A stretch of DNA of 64,000 nucleotides, taken from assembly GCF_965227735.1 (NCBI RefSeq), contig NZ_OZ245776.1, positions 6,386,001 through 6,450,000 of the forward strand, in the 5' to 3' direction. The notes beneath the pieces were generated by a model, which ran no database searches, was not told the DNA's origin, and saw only the letters and a program-made list of their open reading frames with translations. Shown one piece after another: positions 1 through 9,150 of the stretch (position 1 is the stretch's first letter; the number at the start of each line of letters is the position of its first letter). The stretch comes from Larkinella sp965227735. GTDB lineage: Bacteria > Bacteroidota > Bacteroidia > Cytophagales > Spirosomataceae. The translations under genes and the position numbers were made by a program.

Positions 1-719
1 TCCGGAAAATTCCCGAAAAGCTCCGCAAAAAGGTCACCGAAATCACTTTGGACATGGCGGGTAACATGGCTTTGATTGCCAAAAAAAGCTTTCCACGAGC
101 TACTCAGGTCACCGACCGGTTTCATGTTCAGCAATTAGCCCTGGAAGCCGTTCAGGAAATGCGCGTCGAGTACCGGTGGGAAGCCCTGGATGCCGAAAAC
201 GAAGCCCTTGAACAAGCCAAAGCCACTCAGAGTGAGTACGAGTCCCCGGTGCTTTCCAATGGCGATACCCTTAAACAATTGCTGGCCCGCAGCCGGTATG
301 TGCTTTATAAAAAACCGGGTGATTGGACTGACAGTCAACGGGAACGGGCTACGCTGCTTTTTGATCGGTACCCTGATCTGAAAAAAGCCTATGATCTCAG
401 TCAAGCCCTAAGCCAGATCTTTGAGAATACGACCGATAAACTTTATGGCTTGGCTCGTCTGGCTAAATGGCATGAAAAGGTCCGGCAGTGCGGTTTTAAG
501 GCCTTCAACACCGTGGCCCGTTCGATTCAAAACCACTATGAGACAATCCTGAATTATTTTGACAACCGCAGCACCAATGCGTCGGCCGAATCTTTCAATG
601 CTAAAATCAAAGCGTTCCGAGCCCAGTTCAGAGGGGTAAAAAATGTGGAATTCTTTCTTTACCGATTGACGCAGTTATATGCTTAATCCAAGATGCTCCA
701 CAACTTTTGCTCTTGATCC
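1..719 (+). mobile_element. Right end of an ISL3-like insertion sequence (left part outside window)
   Basis: The window opens inside a transposase gene whose stop is at 684-686. About 33 bases later a likely terminal inverted repeat ends near 719; read inward from the minus strand it begins GGATCAAGAGCAAAAG, and a GG-start AT-rich terminus fits ISL3-type elements. The boundary is inferred from where the M1 peptidase reading frame stops looking like a peptidase. The left end and target duplication lie outside the window, so the exact edge cannot be confirmed. A 10-base repeat GGATCGCTGG occurs at 721-730 and 749-758 just outside the proposed end. Confidence 0.7.
3..686 (+). CDS. ISL3-family transposase, C-terminal part
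   Basis: The open frame enters from the window edge at base 3 without a start codon, so this is the 3' part of a DDE transposase that moves the surrounding element. The family signature is clear: a DMAGN segment followed by a fP-A-x-x-x-DRFHVQ stretch, then near the C-terminus NASAESFNAKIKAFRAQFRG, which carries the last acidic residue of the DDE triad in the usual N-A-x-x-E-x-F-N-x-K-I-K context of ISL3 transposases. The visible reading frame is intact. Its last 59 bases are also read on the opposite strand as the tail of the aminopeptidase gene. Confidence 0.85.
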   Translation, partial: RKIPEKLRKKVTEITLDMAGNMALIAKKSFPRATQVTDRFHVQQLALEAVQEMRVEYRWEALDAENEALEQAKATQSEYESPVLSNGDTLKQLLARSRYVLYKKPGDWTDSQRERATLLFDRYPDLKKAYDLSQALSQIFENTTDKLYGLARLAKWHEKVRQCGFKAFNTVARSIQNHYETILNYFDNRSTNASAESFNAKIKAFRAQFRGVKNVEFFLYRLTQLYA

Positions 720-2376
720 TGGATCGCTGGACAAACACATAATAATTAGGATCGCTGGTTAAAGTTGTTGTACCCAATATTGGTAACGTCTGCCATTGCG
801 TAGTCGGGTGGAGATTCTCATTGGGGCCCGCGTTGTTTAAGCATACTTTTAAAGGCATATCAAAACCCGCGACGCAATTCGTCCAGCGGTATTGAATCTT
901 GTTTTTGATCAATTTATACTCCAGGGTAGGAACGCGTGTATCGCGCAGATACTGATCGAATACCTTTTGAAAATTGATGCCGGATTGTTGGCTGACGTAC
1001 TCTTCAATTTGTTTTCCATCAACGGTCTGGTGGTAAAAAGTCTGATTAAGACCCCGAAGAATTCCCCGCCATTTCGTATCATCACCAATAATTTGCCGGA
1101 TGGTGTGCAGCATATTACCGCCCTTGTAATACATATCGCCTGAACCTGCGTGGTTTACATTGTAGGTGCCCACAATGGGCCGGTCATTTCGAATGAGCGC
1201 CCGGGTGCCCATTACATAGGCCGATCCTGCATCTTTTCCGTGGTAATATTCCGTATAGAGATTCTCGGAGTAATTGGTAAAGCTCTCGTGAACCCACATA
1301 TCGGCTACGTCCCGATAGGTAATGTTGTTGGCAAACCACTCGTGACCGGATTCGTGGATGATGATGAAATCCCAAAGAAGTCCAAAACCGGTTCCCGACA
1401 GATCGCGTCCCAAATACCCATTCCGAAAGCGATTGCCGTACGTCACCGAACTTTGATGCTCCATTCCCAAATAGGGTGTCTCGACAAGTTTGTAACCATC
1501 TTCGTAAAATGGATACGGTCCAAACCAATGCTCAAATGCTTTCAGCATAGGTTTCGCCTGTTGAAATTGCCGACGGGCCGAATCGGCGTGCTCGGGCAGG
1601 GCGTAAAAATCCAGGGTTAACCGCCCCTTTTCGCCCTGAAGCGTGTCCGCCCAGTGAATATAATTGCCAATATTGAGGTTGACGCCGTAGTTACTAATCG
1701 GGTTACTCACAAACCAATCGAACGTATGGGTCCCATCATCGTGTTCGGTCACCCGGCGCAAACGGCCATTGGAAATGTCCTGTAATCCTTTGGGTACGGT
1801 GATGCTGATGAGCATGCTGTCGGGCTCGTCGTACATGTGATCTTTGCAGGGCCACCAGGCACTGGCACCCAATCCCTGGCAAGCCGTAGCAATAAACCAC
1901 AGTCCGGTTTTATCTCTTTTCCAGACAAAGCCGCCGTCCCAGGGTGCGCGTTTGGCAACCCGCGGTTTTCCGGCATAGTGAACCACCAGAGACTCGGTTT
2001 GCCCAATTTCCTGCTTTTTCTGAAGCGTTATAAAGTAGGCATTTCCATCCTGCCTGAAAGCCAGTTCCTTCCCTGCCTGAACAATTTTCTGCACTTTAAG
2101 AGGGCGTTGTAAATCCACTTGCAGCGTCTGGCTGGGTGTTAAAACCCGGTAGTGAATGGTTGTGCTGCCACTGATCGCGCTGTCGGCCGGATTGATTTTT
2201 ACCTGAAGATGATAATATGCCAGGTCCCACCAGCTCCGTTCCGGGGTTATGGAACCGCGTAAGGTGTCATCGTGGGTAAAGGCAAATTTTTGGGCGGAAA
2301 CCGCGAAGGAAAGTAGCAGGGCCGCCAGGAGTAGCCCAATGAATTTAGAAAGTTGATGAATCATGTCGTATACCAT
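628..2376 (-). CDS. M1-family zinc aminopeptidase with IS-derived C-terminal tail
   Basis: Predicted exported metallo-aminopeptidase releasing N-terminal residues from peptides. A signal peptide occupies about residues 6-28 (FIGLLLAALLLSFAVSA). The gluzincin motif is complete: His341, Glu342, His345 (HESGH) and Glu364 eighteen residues later. The usual GxMEN substrate motif appears as GMEH near residue 304. The last recognisable native stretch is DPNYYVFVQR; after it the frame crosses into the insertion sequence and about 30 residues (from RIKSKS to the stop) are encoded by IS DNA. M1 proteins of this short class normally end at about this point, so the catalytic domain may survive, but the native stop has been lost. 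The gene follows the DPP IV gene by 26 bp in the same direction. An alternative start is ATG at 2364. Confidence 0.85.
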   Translation of the reverse strand: MVYDMIHQLSKFIGLLLAALLLSFAVSAQKFAFTHDDTLRGSITPERSWWDLAYYHLQVKINPADSAISGSTTIHYRVLTPSQTLQVDLQRPLKVQKIVQAGKELAFRQDGNAYFITLQKKQEIGQTESLVVHYAGKPRVAKRAPWDGGFVWKRDKTGLWFIATACQGLGASAWWPCKDHMYDEPDSMLISITVPKGLQDISNGRLRRVTEHDDGTHTFDWFVSNPISNYGVNLNIGNYIHWADTLQGEKGRLTLDFYALPEHADSARRQFQQAKPMLKAFEHWFGPYPFYEDGYKLVETPYLGMEHQSSVTYGNRFRNGYLGRDLSGTGFGLLWDFIIIHESGHEWFANNITYRDVADMWVHESFTNYSENLYTEYYHGKDAGSAYVMGTRALIRNDRPIVGTYNVNHAGSGDMYYKGGNMLHTIRQIIGDDTKWRGILRGLNQTFYHQTVDGKQIEEYVSQQSGINFQKVFDQYLRDTRVPTLEYKLIKNKIQYRWTNCVAGFDMPLKVCLNNAGPNENLHPTTQWQTLPILGTTTLTSDPNYYVFVQRSRIKSKSCGASWIKHITASIGKERIPHFLPL

Positions 2377-2402
2377 TCAAAGTTGAATCATTGTATCCGC
2401 AC

Positions 2403-4586
2403 TCAGCGTGGCCCCGGAGGGCAGTGTTCCAGTAAATACCGGGTATACAGGCTGCGGAGGTGTCGGCTGGTGCCTTCACCTTCCGAAATACTGTGCGTCC
2501 GGTTCGGATAGGGCATCACCTGAAAGTATTTGTTGTGTTTAATGAGTTCATTGATAAGGACTTCGGCGTTGGAATAATGCACGTTGTCGTCTCCCGTTCC
2601 GTGAATATAGAGAAGATTTCCGCGTAAATTTTTGGCGTAGGTAATGGGCGAACCGGCCACAAAATCCTCCCGGTTTTCCTGGGGTAAGCCCATATACCGC
2701 TCCTGGTAGATGTTGTCGTAGAACAATTGATTGCCCACAGCCGCCACGGAAATGCCGGTTTTATAGATTTCGGGATACTGAAAAAGCAGGTGAAGTGTGG
2801 TTGAACCACCGCCACTCCAGCCCCAGACGGCAACCCGGCTGGTATCCAGATAGGCATGTTGCTCGAACAGTTTTTTAGCCCCCATGGCCTGATCCCGAAC
2901 GTTGATCCGCCCGATCTGCCGGTAGATGGCTTTGCGCCAGGCGGCTCCCTTCAGCGCCGGTGTTCCCCGGTTATCCAGGGCAATGTAACAATAGCCTGCT
3001 TTGGCCATATCGCCTTCAAACTGCGCATTGCTGCCCGCCGAAAAAACGTCGCTGGTCGTGGTGGTTGCCGGTTCGCCATAGACATAAAAAACAACCGGAT
3101 ATTTTTTGGTACTGTCGAAATTTTCGGGTTTTCGCATCCAGCCGTCCAGCGTAATGCCATCGGCAGTTTGAACCTTGAAAAACTCCACATTCCGGGGTGT
3201 TTGCGGGTTAGAAGCGGGGCGGGGAGACGCACGAACGACCTGATTATCGGACAGCCGAATCCAGTTTGTGACCATCGGTGTCTGATGGCTGTTGAACGTA
3301 TGCTGGGCATATCGACCGCCGGGGGCGATGTCGTAGGCATGCGTTCCCGGCTCATTGGCGGGAGAGATTCGCTCCGGGTTTCCCTTGCCATCCATCTTCG
3401 TACGATACAAATACCGCTGGGTGGGATTGGTAGGGGAAGCCGTGAAATAGATGTATCGGTTTCGTTCGTCAATGTAATTGATACCAGAAATGTCGTAGGA
3501 ACCGGGTGTAAGCAACACTTCTTTTTTGCCATCGCGACTGAGTTGATACAGATGTCGCCAGCCGTCTTTTTCGGAAACCCAGATAAACGATTTTCCACCG
3601 TCCAGCCACTCCCAACCGGCGGGATTGCCCCGGTTCCAGCTCTCTTTTGTATCGATCCACGTATCACTGGTTTCGCGGTGGATCGGCGTCACAGAGCCCT
3701 TGTCGGACTGTGCTACAAAAAGAATACTCTGGTTTTGTTTGCGGTTTAATTGTTCGATAATCAGCTCGTTCGAGTTGGGGAACCACTCCATTCGCACGAG
3801 GTAATGTTGCTGCGGATCGCCCGGAATGGGCAGCCAGCGCGTTGGTCCGCCGGTTGCCGCAACAACGCCGATGCGAACCGGAGAGGGTGACTCTCCGACT
3901 TTCGGGTATTCGACCGGAATGACACGGGAATAAACCGAATCCGTCGTATTGAGTATCAAGTAGTCGCGAATCGTGCTGGCATCGACTTGCCAGTAGGCAA
4001 TTTGCTTGCTGTCCGGGCTCCATCGAAAACCGTCGCGGCAGCCGAACTCCTCCTCGTACGCCCAGTCAAACGTGCCGTTGATGCGTTTGCGGGTGCCGTC
4101 GGTGGTCAGTGGGGTGGTTTGTCCGGTCGACACATCTTCCACGAACAGATTGTTTTTGCTTACATACGCTACCTTGGTTCCGTCGGGCGACAGCTTGGTG
4201 TAGAGCATTGACTGACCCGGCTGGTCTTTTCCCACCTGCCGCAATCGACTACTTTTCCGATCAAGCAAATAGTAATCGCCCCGGGTGTTGTAGCGCCAGA
4301 CGCGGGCGGTATTGGTGAAAATCAGCACCTGTGAAGAATCGCGGCTGAACGCCAACTGGGCTACCGTCAGCGGTTTCGATGCGCCGGTTGGGGTAAGTTG
4401 TTCCCCGGAAATCAGGGTGCTGGCCTTTCCGGAAACCAGGTCGGTTTGCAGAATTGCATCCGGAGTGACGGTCAGATAAGCGTTCCCGTCGGACGTCCAG
4501 CGAACGCCCTGAAACTGTGCCCAGGCAGTCTGAAAACCGTTGAAGAAAAAGAGAATATACAGAAATAGGGTACGAATTCGTCTCAT
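2403..4586 (-). CDS. Dipeptidyl peptidase IV (S9B prolyl oligopeptidase family)
   Basis: Serine peptidase predicted to release X-Pro (and possibly X-Hyp) dipeptides from peptide N-termini outside the inner membrane. An N-terminal signal sequence (LFLYILFFFNGFQTAWA) precedes a beta-propeller region of about 430 residues containing the double-glutamate substrate clamp (DWAYEEEFG), then an alpha/beta hydrolase domain. The catalytic triad is visible: GWSGGG (Ser about 591), GTGDDNVH (Asp about 666/667) and RTHSIS (His about 698). At 727 residues it has normal DPP IV length. It starts 4 bp after the AraC regulator stop and is followed by the M1 aminopeptidase, so the three probably form one transcription unit for peptide breakdown. 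Confidence 0.93.
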   Translation of the reverse strand: MRRIRTLFLYILFFFNGFQTAWAQFQGVRWTSDGNAYLTVTPDAILQTDLVSGKASTLISGEQLTPTGASKPLTVAQLAFSRDSSQVLIFTNTARVWRYNTRGDYYLLDRKSSRLRQVGKDQPGQSMLYTKLSPDGTKVAYVSKNNLFVEDVSTGQTTPLTTDGTRKRINGTFDWAYEEEFGCRDGFRWSPDSKQIAYWQVDASTIRDYLILNTTDSVYSRVIPVEYPKVGESPSPVRIGVVAATGGPTRWLPIPGDPQQHYLVRMEWFPNSNELIIEQLNRKQNQSILFVAQSDKGSVTPIHRETSDTWIDTKESWNRGNPAGWEWLDGGKSFIWVSEKDGWRHLYQLSRDGKKEVLLTPGSYDISGINYIDERNRYIYFTASPTNPTQRYLYRTKMDGKGNPERISPANEPGTHAYDIAPGGRYAQHTFNSHQTPMVTNWIRLSDNQVVRASPRPASNPQTPRNVEFFKVQTADGITLDGWMRKPENFDSTKKYPVVFYVYGEPATTTTSDVFSAGSNAQFEGDMAKAGYCYIALDNRGTPALKGAAWRKAIYRQIGRINVRDQAMGAKKLFEQHAYLDTSRVAVWGWSGGGSTTLHLLFQYPEIYKTGISVAAVGNQLFYDNIYQERYMGLPQENREDFVAGSPITYAKNLRGNLLYIHGTGDDNVHYSNAEVLINELIKHNKYFQVMPYPNRTHSISEGEGTSRHLRSLYTRYLLEHCPPGPR

Positions 4587-4590
4587 ACGT

Positions 4591-5454
4591 TTAGAAAATG
4601 GCTTTGATATATTGACCCGGCGTCAGGCTGGTAATGAGCTTAAATTGACGATTGAAGTTCGACAAATTCGTGTAGCCGCACGAAAAAGCAATCTGGCTGA
4701 TGGGGAGTTTCGATTCCTGCAACAAACGGCAGGCGTGTTCGATTCGGACTTCATTGAGCAGTTGCGAAAACGTTTTTCGGGTATGAAGACGAAAAAACCG
4801 GCAGAATGCGCTTTCGGTCAGGTGGGCCTGAGCGGCCACTTCCTCCAGGGTGATGGGTGAAGCGTAGTGGTTCAGAATGTAGGTAAATACATTGTCGAGC
4901 CGCTGGTGATCGTCGGGTCGGCGGGGTTGTTCATAGGCTGTCATCGACAGCATTTCCCGTCTTGAATCGGTCGCCATGCAATCGAGAACCGTTAGTAGCG
5001 CCATCAGTTGCTCGAAAGGACGGAGTGTGTGCAGTTCCTCCATGCAATGCGTGGTTGAAACCGGTTCGTTAAACCGAATCCGAACACCGTGTCGGGCTTC
5101 CTGAAAAAGCTGGCTGAGGTGGTTTAGCTCGGGCATTCCGAAAAACGGTTCTTTCAGGTGTTCAGGACGCAGGTAAACGGAATACGACAAAGCCCGCTGA
5201 TCGGTTTTTGCGGAAAAATAAGCCGGATCGTTGCGGAATACGTGCGGTAGATTGGCCCCTAAAAGCAATAAATCGTAGGGGCGGAAACGGTCGATGCGGT
5301 CGCCGATGACCTGCGTACCCACACTTTCCTTGATTAACGTCAATTGTAGTTCGGGATGAAAATGAAGCCGGTCGTAAAAATGAGATCCGTCATCGACCTG
5401 AACCCGAAACGAGCGATCGGCCACGGTGGGGATTCGGAACAGCAGCGGTTTCAT
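4591..5454 (-). CDS. AraC-family transcriptional regulator
   Basis: Transcription factor of 287 residues. The N-terminal half is a cupin-like sensing domain (FHPELQLTLIKESVGTQVI, then a LLLGANLPHVF segment typical of Bacteroidetes AraC proteins). The C-terminal 100 residues hold two helix-turn-helix units (ITLEEVAAQAHLTESAFCRF and LPISQIAFSCGYTNLSNFNR) and the family ending LTPGQYIKAI. It is the first gene of the unit with DPP IV and M1 aminopeptidase and faces the hydroxyproline operon across a 327-bp gap, so it is the obvious candidate regulator of both. The ligand is not identifiable from sequence; hydroxyproline or a derived imino acid is a contextual guess. Confidence 0.9.
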   Translation of the reverse strand: MKPLLFRIPTVADRSFRVQVDDGSHFYDRLHFHPELQLTLIKESVGTQVIGDRIDRFRPYDLLLLGANLPHVFRNDPAYFSAKTDQRALSYSVYLRPEHLKEPFFGMPELNHLSQLFQEARHGVRIRFNEPVSTTHCMEELHTLRPFEQLMALLTVLDCMATDSRREMLSMTAYEQPRRPDDHQRLDNVFTYILNHYASPITLEEVAAQAHLTESAFCRFFRLHTRKTFSQLLNEVRIEHACRLLQESKLPISQIAFSCGYTNLSNFNRQFKLITSLTPGQYIKAIF

Positions 5455-5781
5455 TGGAAAGCCGGAAAAAAAAGATGGCAGGCGTGAAAACGGGGACGCG
5501 GTGACGGCTGCTTATGCGGGGAGAGGAGTGTCGAAAGCATAGCGATTCAAAATGGATTAAATGATGAATAGAGACGGTGATGCAAAACAAAGTAGCGATA
5601 ATTTTCGGAATTGATACAGAATTGGTTGTTTATTTTCTGTTTGTACTATAAAGTGGCAAAAAAAGTATTAGAAGTAATCAATCTCTATGAAGTGACCCGT
5701 TCGGAATTTCGCCAAATTTGTTCTATCTGAAGCGTGCAGGTAGCACGCATCCAATCAACTCTGATCAATCACCTGAATAGT
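5455..5781. promoter_or_regulatory. Divergent intergenic region between peptidase and hydroxyproline operons
   Basis: This AT-rich gap must hold both divergent promoters. On the minus strand a TACTTTG box at 5594-5588 resembles the Bacteroidetes -7 element. Near the plus-strand gene there is a short inverted repeat GCGTGC-aggta-GCACGC at 5732-5748 that could be an operator or leader hairpin. No full TAnnTTTG box was found for the plus-strand operon. Assignments are weak. Confidence 0.35.
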
Positions 5782-6693
5782 ATGGCAATCTCCGTATCCT
5801 GGAAAGGGGTCTATCCCGCCCTGCTCACGCCTTTTACGGCCGACGACGAACTCGATTTACCGCTGTTCGCCAAAAATATCCTGGCTCAACTCGATGCCGG
5901 TGTTCACGGTTTGATCATTGCCGGTTCTCTGGGTGAGGTCAGTACGCTGACTGGGCCCGAGAAGCTTTCTTTGCTGGAAAAGGCACTGGAAACCACCAAT
6001 AACCGGGTTCCGGTGATTATGAACGTAGCAGAAGCGTCGACGCGTGAAGCCGTTCGGGGTGCGCGGGAAGCCGAAGCCAACGGAGCCGATGGCCTGATGC
6101 TGTTGCCGCCGATGCGGTATTTTGCGGATTCCCGCGAAACCGTTGCGTTTTTCAAAACCATCGCGCAGGAAACGTCGCTGCCGATCATGATTTACAACAA
6201 TCCGGTCGATTACAAAATCATGACCACCGTGGCGATGTTCGAAGAACTGGCGGTTTTGCCAAACATTCGGGCCGTAAAAGAATCGACGCGCGACCTGACC
6301 AACATTGCCCGGATGCGGAATGCCTTTGGCGACCGCTACAGTTTGCTGGGTGGGGTAGACACGCTGGCACTGGAAGCGCTGGTGTCGGGTGCCGACGGCT
6401 GGGTGGCCGGTTTGGTCGATGCCTTCCCGCAGGAAACGGTGGCCATTTATGAGCTGGTGAAAGCCGGTCGAATCGACGAAGCGATCCGGATTTACCGGTG
6501 GTTTATGCCCCTGCTGGAACTGGATATTCAGCCGAAACTGGTGCAATACATCAAACTGGCCGCCGTGGCCACCGGTATTGGCTCGGAATACGTTCGTGCT
6601 CCGCGTTTGACGCTGGAGGGAGAAGAACGGGAACGGGTGCTGGGCATTATTGAAGCTGCCCTGGCGATCCGTCCCACTTTGGAAGCGGTTTAA
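5782..6693 (+). CDS. DapA/NanA-family lyase, likely hydroxyproline-pathway deaminase/dehydratase
   Basis: Class I aldolase-type TIM barrel of the dihydrodipicolinate synthase family, 303 residues. Family features are the GSLGE loop (about 48-52), the catalytic Tyr138 in MIYNNP and the Schiff-base Lys166 in AVKEST. The family covers many reactions. Because the next two genes are a 4-hydroxyproline epimerase and a D-amino-acid dehydrogenase, the best assignment is delta1-pyrroline-4-hydroxy-2-carboxylate deaminase, which yields 2-oxoglutarate semialdehyde. A true DapA or KDG-type role cannot be excluded. The start at ATG 5782 matches where family homology begins (ISVSWKGVYPALLTPF); an in-frame GTG at 5734 would add 16 unlikely residues. 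The expected semialdehyde dehydrogenase is not in the window. Confidence 0.85.
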   Translation: MAISVSWKGVYPALLTPFTADDELDLPLFAKNILAQLDAGVHGLIIAGSLGEVSTLTGPEKLSLLEKALETTNNRVPVIMNVAEASTREAVRGAREAEANGADGLMLLPPMRYFADSRETVAFFKTIAQETSLPIMIYNNPVDYKIMTTVAMFEELAVLPNIRAVKESTRDLTNIARMRNAFGDRYSLLGGVDTLALEALVSGADGWVAGLVDAFPQETVAIYELVKAGRIDEAIRIYRWFMPLLELDIQPKLVQYIKLAAVATGIGSEYVRAPRLTLEGEERERVLGIIEAALAIRPTLEAV

Positions 6694-6718
6694 ACCCGGT
6701 TTTTGGTCGCACGGTTTT

Positions 6719-7720
6719 ATGAACTATAATTTTTATTGCATCGACGCCCACACCTGCGGGAATCCCGTTCGGGTGGTGACCGGTGGCAGTATTCCGCACC
6801 TCGTGGGTGCGACGATGAGCGAAAAACGGCAGCATTTCCTGCGCGATTACGACTGGATTCGGAAGAGTCTGATGTTCGAACCGCGTGGCCACGATATGAT
6901 GTCGGGCAGCATTCTGTATCCGCCCAGCGACCCGGCCAACGATGTGGGCGTGCTGTTTATCGAAACGTCCGGCTGTTTGCCGATGTGTGGTCACGGCACC
7001 ATTGGTACCGTGACGGTGGCCATCGAGCAGGGGCTGGTTGTGCCGAAAACGCCGGGCGTCCTGAATCTGGAAGTGCCCGCTGGCCTGGTTCGGGTCGAAT
7101 ACCGGCAGGAGGGGCGGAAGGTGAAATCGGTTAAAATCACCAACGTCAAGTCCTATCTGGCGGCCGAGGGTTTGACCGTCGATTGCCCGGATTTGGGAAC
7201 CCTGACGGTCGATGTCGCCTACGGCGGAAATTTTTACGCCATCGTAGACCCACAACCCAATTTTGCCGGTTTACAGCATTTCAAGGCGGAACAACTCATT
7301 GCCTGGGCGCGGGTGATGCGGGAACGGATGAACGAACAATATGCGTTTGTGCATCCCGAAAACCCGACCATCAATGGGCTGAGCCACGTTTTGTGGACGG
7401 GCAAACCGCTGGCGGCCACGTCGACGGCCCGCAATGCGGTTTTCTACGGCGACAAGGCCATCGACCGATCACCCTGCGGCACCGGTACCTCGGCCCGGCT
7501 GGCGCAGTGGCACGCCAAAGGCTGGTTGAAACCCGGTCAGGATTTTGTACACGAAAGCATTATCGGCTCCATTTTTACGGGCCGAATCGAGCAGGAAACC
7601 GAGTTGGCCGGAAAAACCGCCATCGTGCCGAGCATCGAAGGCTGGGCCATTATTCACGGCTTCAATCATATTATTCTGGATGAAGACGATCCCTACGTAC
7701 ATGGTTTTCAGGTAATATGA
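6719..7720 (+). CDS. 4-hydroxyproline 2-epimerase
   Basis: Cofactor-free epimerase converting trans-4-hydroxy-L-proline to cis-4-hydroxy-D-proline, proline racemase superfamily, 333 residues. Both catalytic cysteines are present: Cys90 in CLPMCGHGTIG and Cys253 in DRSPCGTGTSAR. Two cysteines indicate an epimerase/racemase rather than the trans-3-hydroxyproline dehydratase branch, where one is replaced by Thr or Ser. The start ATG 6719 gives the standard opening NFYCIDAHTCGNPVRVV; an upstream in-frame start would overlap the preceding gene without homology. It lies 25 bp after the lyase gene, and its stop overlaps the start of the FAD oxidoreductase (ATGA), which indicates translational coupling. 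Confidence 0.92.
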   Translation: MNYNFYCIDAHTCGNPVRVVTGGSIPHLVGATMSEKRQHFLRDYDWIRKSLMFEPRGHDMMSGSILYPPSDPANDVGVLFIETSGCLPMCGHGTIGTVTVAIEQGLVVPKTPGVLNLEVPAGLVRVEYRQEGRKVKSVKITNVKSYLAAEGLTVDCPDLGTLTVDVAYGGNFYAIVDPQPNFAGLQHFKAEQLIAWARVMRERMNEQYAFVHPENPTINGLSHVLWTGKPLAATSTARNAVFYGDKAIDRSPCGTGTSARLAQWHAKGWLKPGQDFVHESIIGSIFTGRIEQETELAGKTAIVPSIEGWAIIHGFNHIILDEDDPYVHGFQVI

Positions 7721-8964
7721 GACACATCGGTATTATTGGTGGTGGTGTAATCGGTTTATGTTCAGCTTATTATCTGGACAAGGCGGGTTATAAAGTAACG
7801 GTTTTCGATCAGAACACACTGACGGACGGCTGTTCGTTCGGCAATGCCGGAATGATTGTGCCAAGTCACATCATTCCGCTGGCGCAGCCGGGCATGATGG
7901 CCAAAGGCATGCGAATGCTGCTTCGGTCGACCAGCCCGTTTTACATCAAACCCCGCCTGAGTGCTGATCTGCTGCGCTGGGGCTGGCTCTTCTACAAGCA
8001 TTCGACGCCTGAGCACGTCGAGCGGGCCATTCCGGCGCTGCGTGACATTAGCTTGCTGAGCAAAAAACTGTATCAGGAACTCGCCCAGACCGATGGCCTG
8101 TCGTTTGGCTGGAAGGAAGACGGGCTGCTGATGCTCTATAAAACCGCTGCTGCCGAACACGAAATGGCCGAGGAAGCGGAAGTGGCCAATCGCGCCGGTA
8201 TTGAAGCGCGGCAATTGTCGGGGGGCCAGGTTCAGGACCTGGAGCCGGATGCCCGGGTAAACGTCCGGGGAGCAGTGTATTACCCCGGCGACGCGCATCT
8301 GAACCCCGGCCAGTTCATTCGATCGCTGGTTGCGTATTTGAAAAACCGGGGCGTTACCCTGCTGGAAAGCCAATCCGTGACCGGTTTTGGCCGGTCGGGT
8401 TCCCGGCTCACTTCCGTCAGAACGGTTTCGGCGGAGCATTCGTTTGATGAAATTGTTGTTGCTGCCGGTTCCTGGTCACCGTCATTAATGCATTCACTGG
8501 GGATTTCGCTGCCGTTGCAGGGCGGCAAAGGCTATAGTTTCATGCTGCGAAACCAGCGTCCGAACATCCGGGTTCCGGCCATCATGCTGGAAGCCCGCGC
8601 CACGGCCACGCCGATGGGCGCTGACCTGCGGTTTGCCGGTACGCTCGAAGTGGCCGGAACCGATTTGTCCGTTAACATGAACCGGGTGCGGGGCATTGTC
8701 AATTCCATCCAAAACTATTACCCCGACCTGTCGGCCCAACTGCCGGAGGTGTCGAAGGTCTGGAGCGGACTGCGGCCCTGTTCGCCCGACGGATTGCCGT
8801 ATATTGGAAGGGTGTCGGGCTTTGAAAATTTGACACTGGCAACCGGACACGGAATGATGGGCGTGAGTTTGGGACCGGCTTCGGGTAAACTGGTGGCCGA
8901 CAGTCTCGACAACCGCACACCGGCATTGGAATTAAGCCCTTTCAATCCGGACCGGTTTCGTTAA
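7717..8964 (+). CDS. FAD-dependent D-amino-acid (D-hydroxyproline) dehydrogenase, DadA-like
   Basis: DAO-fold flavoprotein of 415 residues. The N-terminal dinucleotide-binding motif is GIIGGGVIGLCSAYYLDKAG, followed by a GCSFGNAGMIVPSH segment typical of DadA/LhpB-type dehydrogenases; near the C-terminus GLRPCSPDGLPYIGR and ATGHGMMGVSLGPASGK are the conserved FAD/substrate motifs. In this operon it should oxidise cis-4-hydroxy-D-proline to pyrroline-4-hydroxy-2-carboxylate, the substrate of the DapA-family enzyme two genes upstream, passing electrons to the membrane chain. Its start overlaps the epimerase stop by 4 bp. General D-amino-acid dehydrogenase activity is the main alternative. Confidence 0.9.
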   Translation: MRHIGIIGGGVIGLCSAYYLDKAGYKVTVFDQNTLTDGCSFGNAGMIVPSHIIPLAQPGMMAKGMRMLLRSTSPFYIKPRLSADLLRWGWLFYKHSTPEHVERAIPALRDISLLSKKLYQELAQTDGLSFGWKEDGLLMLYKTAAAEHEMAEEAEVANRAGIEARQLSGGQVQDLEPDARVNVRGAVYYPGDAHLNPGQFIRSLVAYLKNRGVTLLESQSVTGFGRSGSRLTSVRTVSAEHSFDEIVVAAGSWSPSLMHSLGISLPLQGGKGYSFMLRNQRPNIRVPAIMLEARATATPMGADLRFAGTLEVAGTDLSVNMNRVRGIVNSIQNYYPDLSAQLPEVSKVWSGLRPCSPDGLPYIGRVSGFENLTLATGHGMMGVSLGPASGKLVADSLDNRTPALELSPFNPDRFR

Positions 8965-9150
8965 AATAGTGGCGACAGAAGCAAAAAGAGCATTCGTTTC
9001 TGCCCGAATCGGTTCGACACAGAATAAAAAAGGCCAAAACGGTAGATAAATAGGCGGGATTATACCGTTAGTGAATAAATGGTGACAAAGACAGTAAAAA
9101 AAAGTAACTTTCACGATCCAATTCACTTGCCGTATTTGAAATAATCCCTC

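Noticed and set aside
5734..5781. GTG start of the DapA-family gene
   Set aside because: It adds residues without family similarity and covers a likely leader inverted repeat; the ATG at 5782 gives the normal N-terminus.
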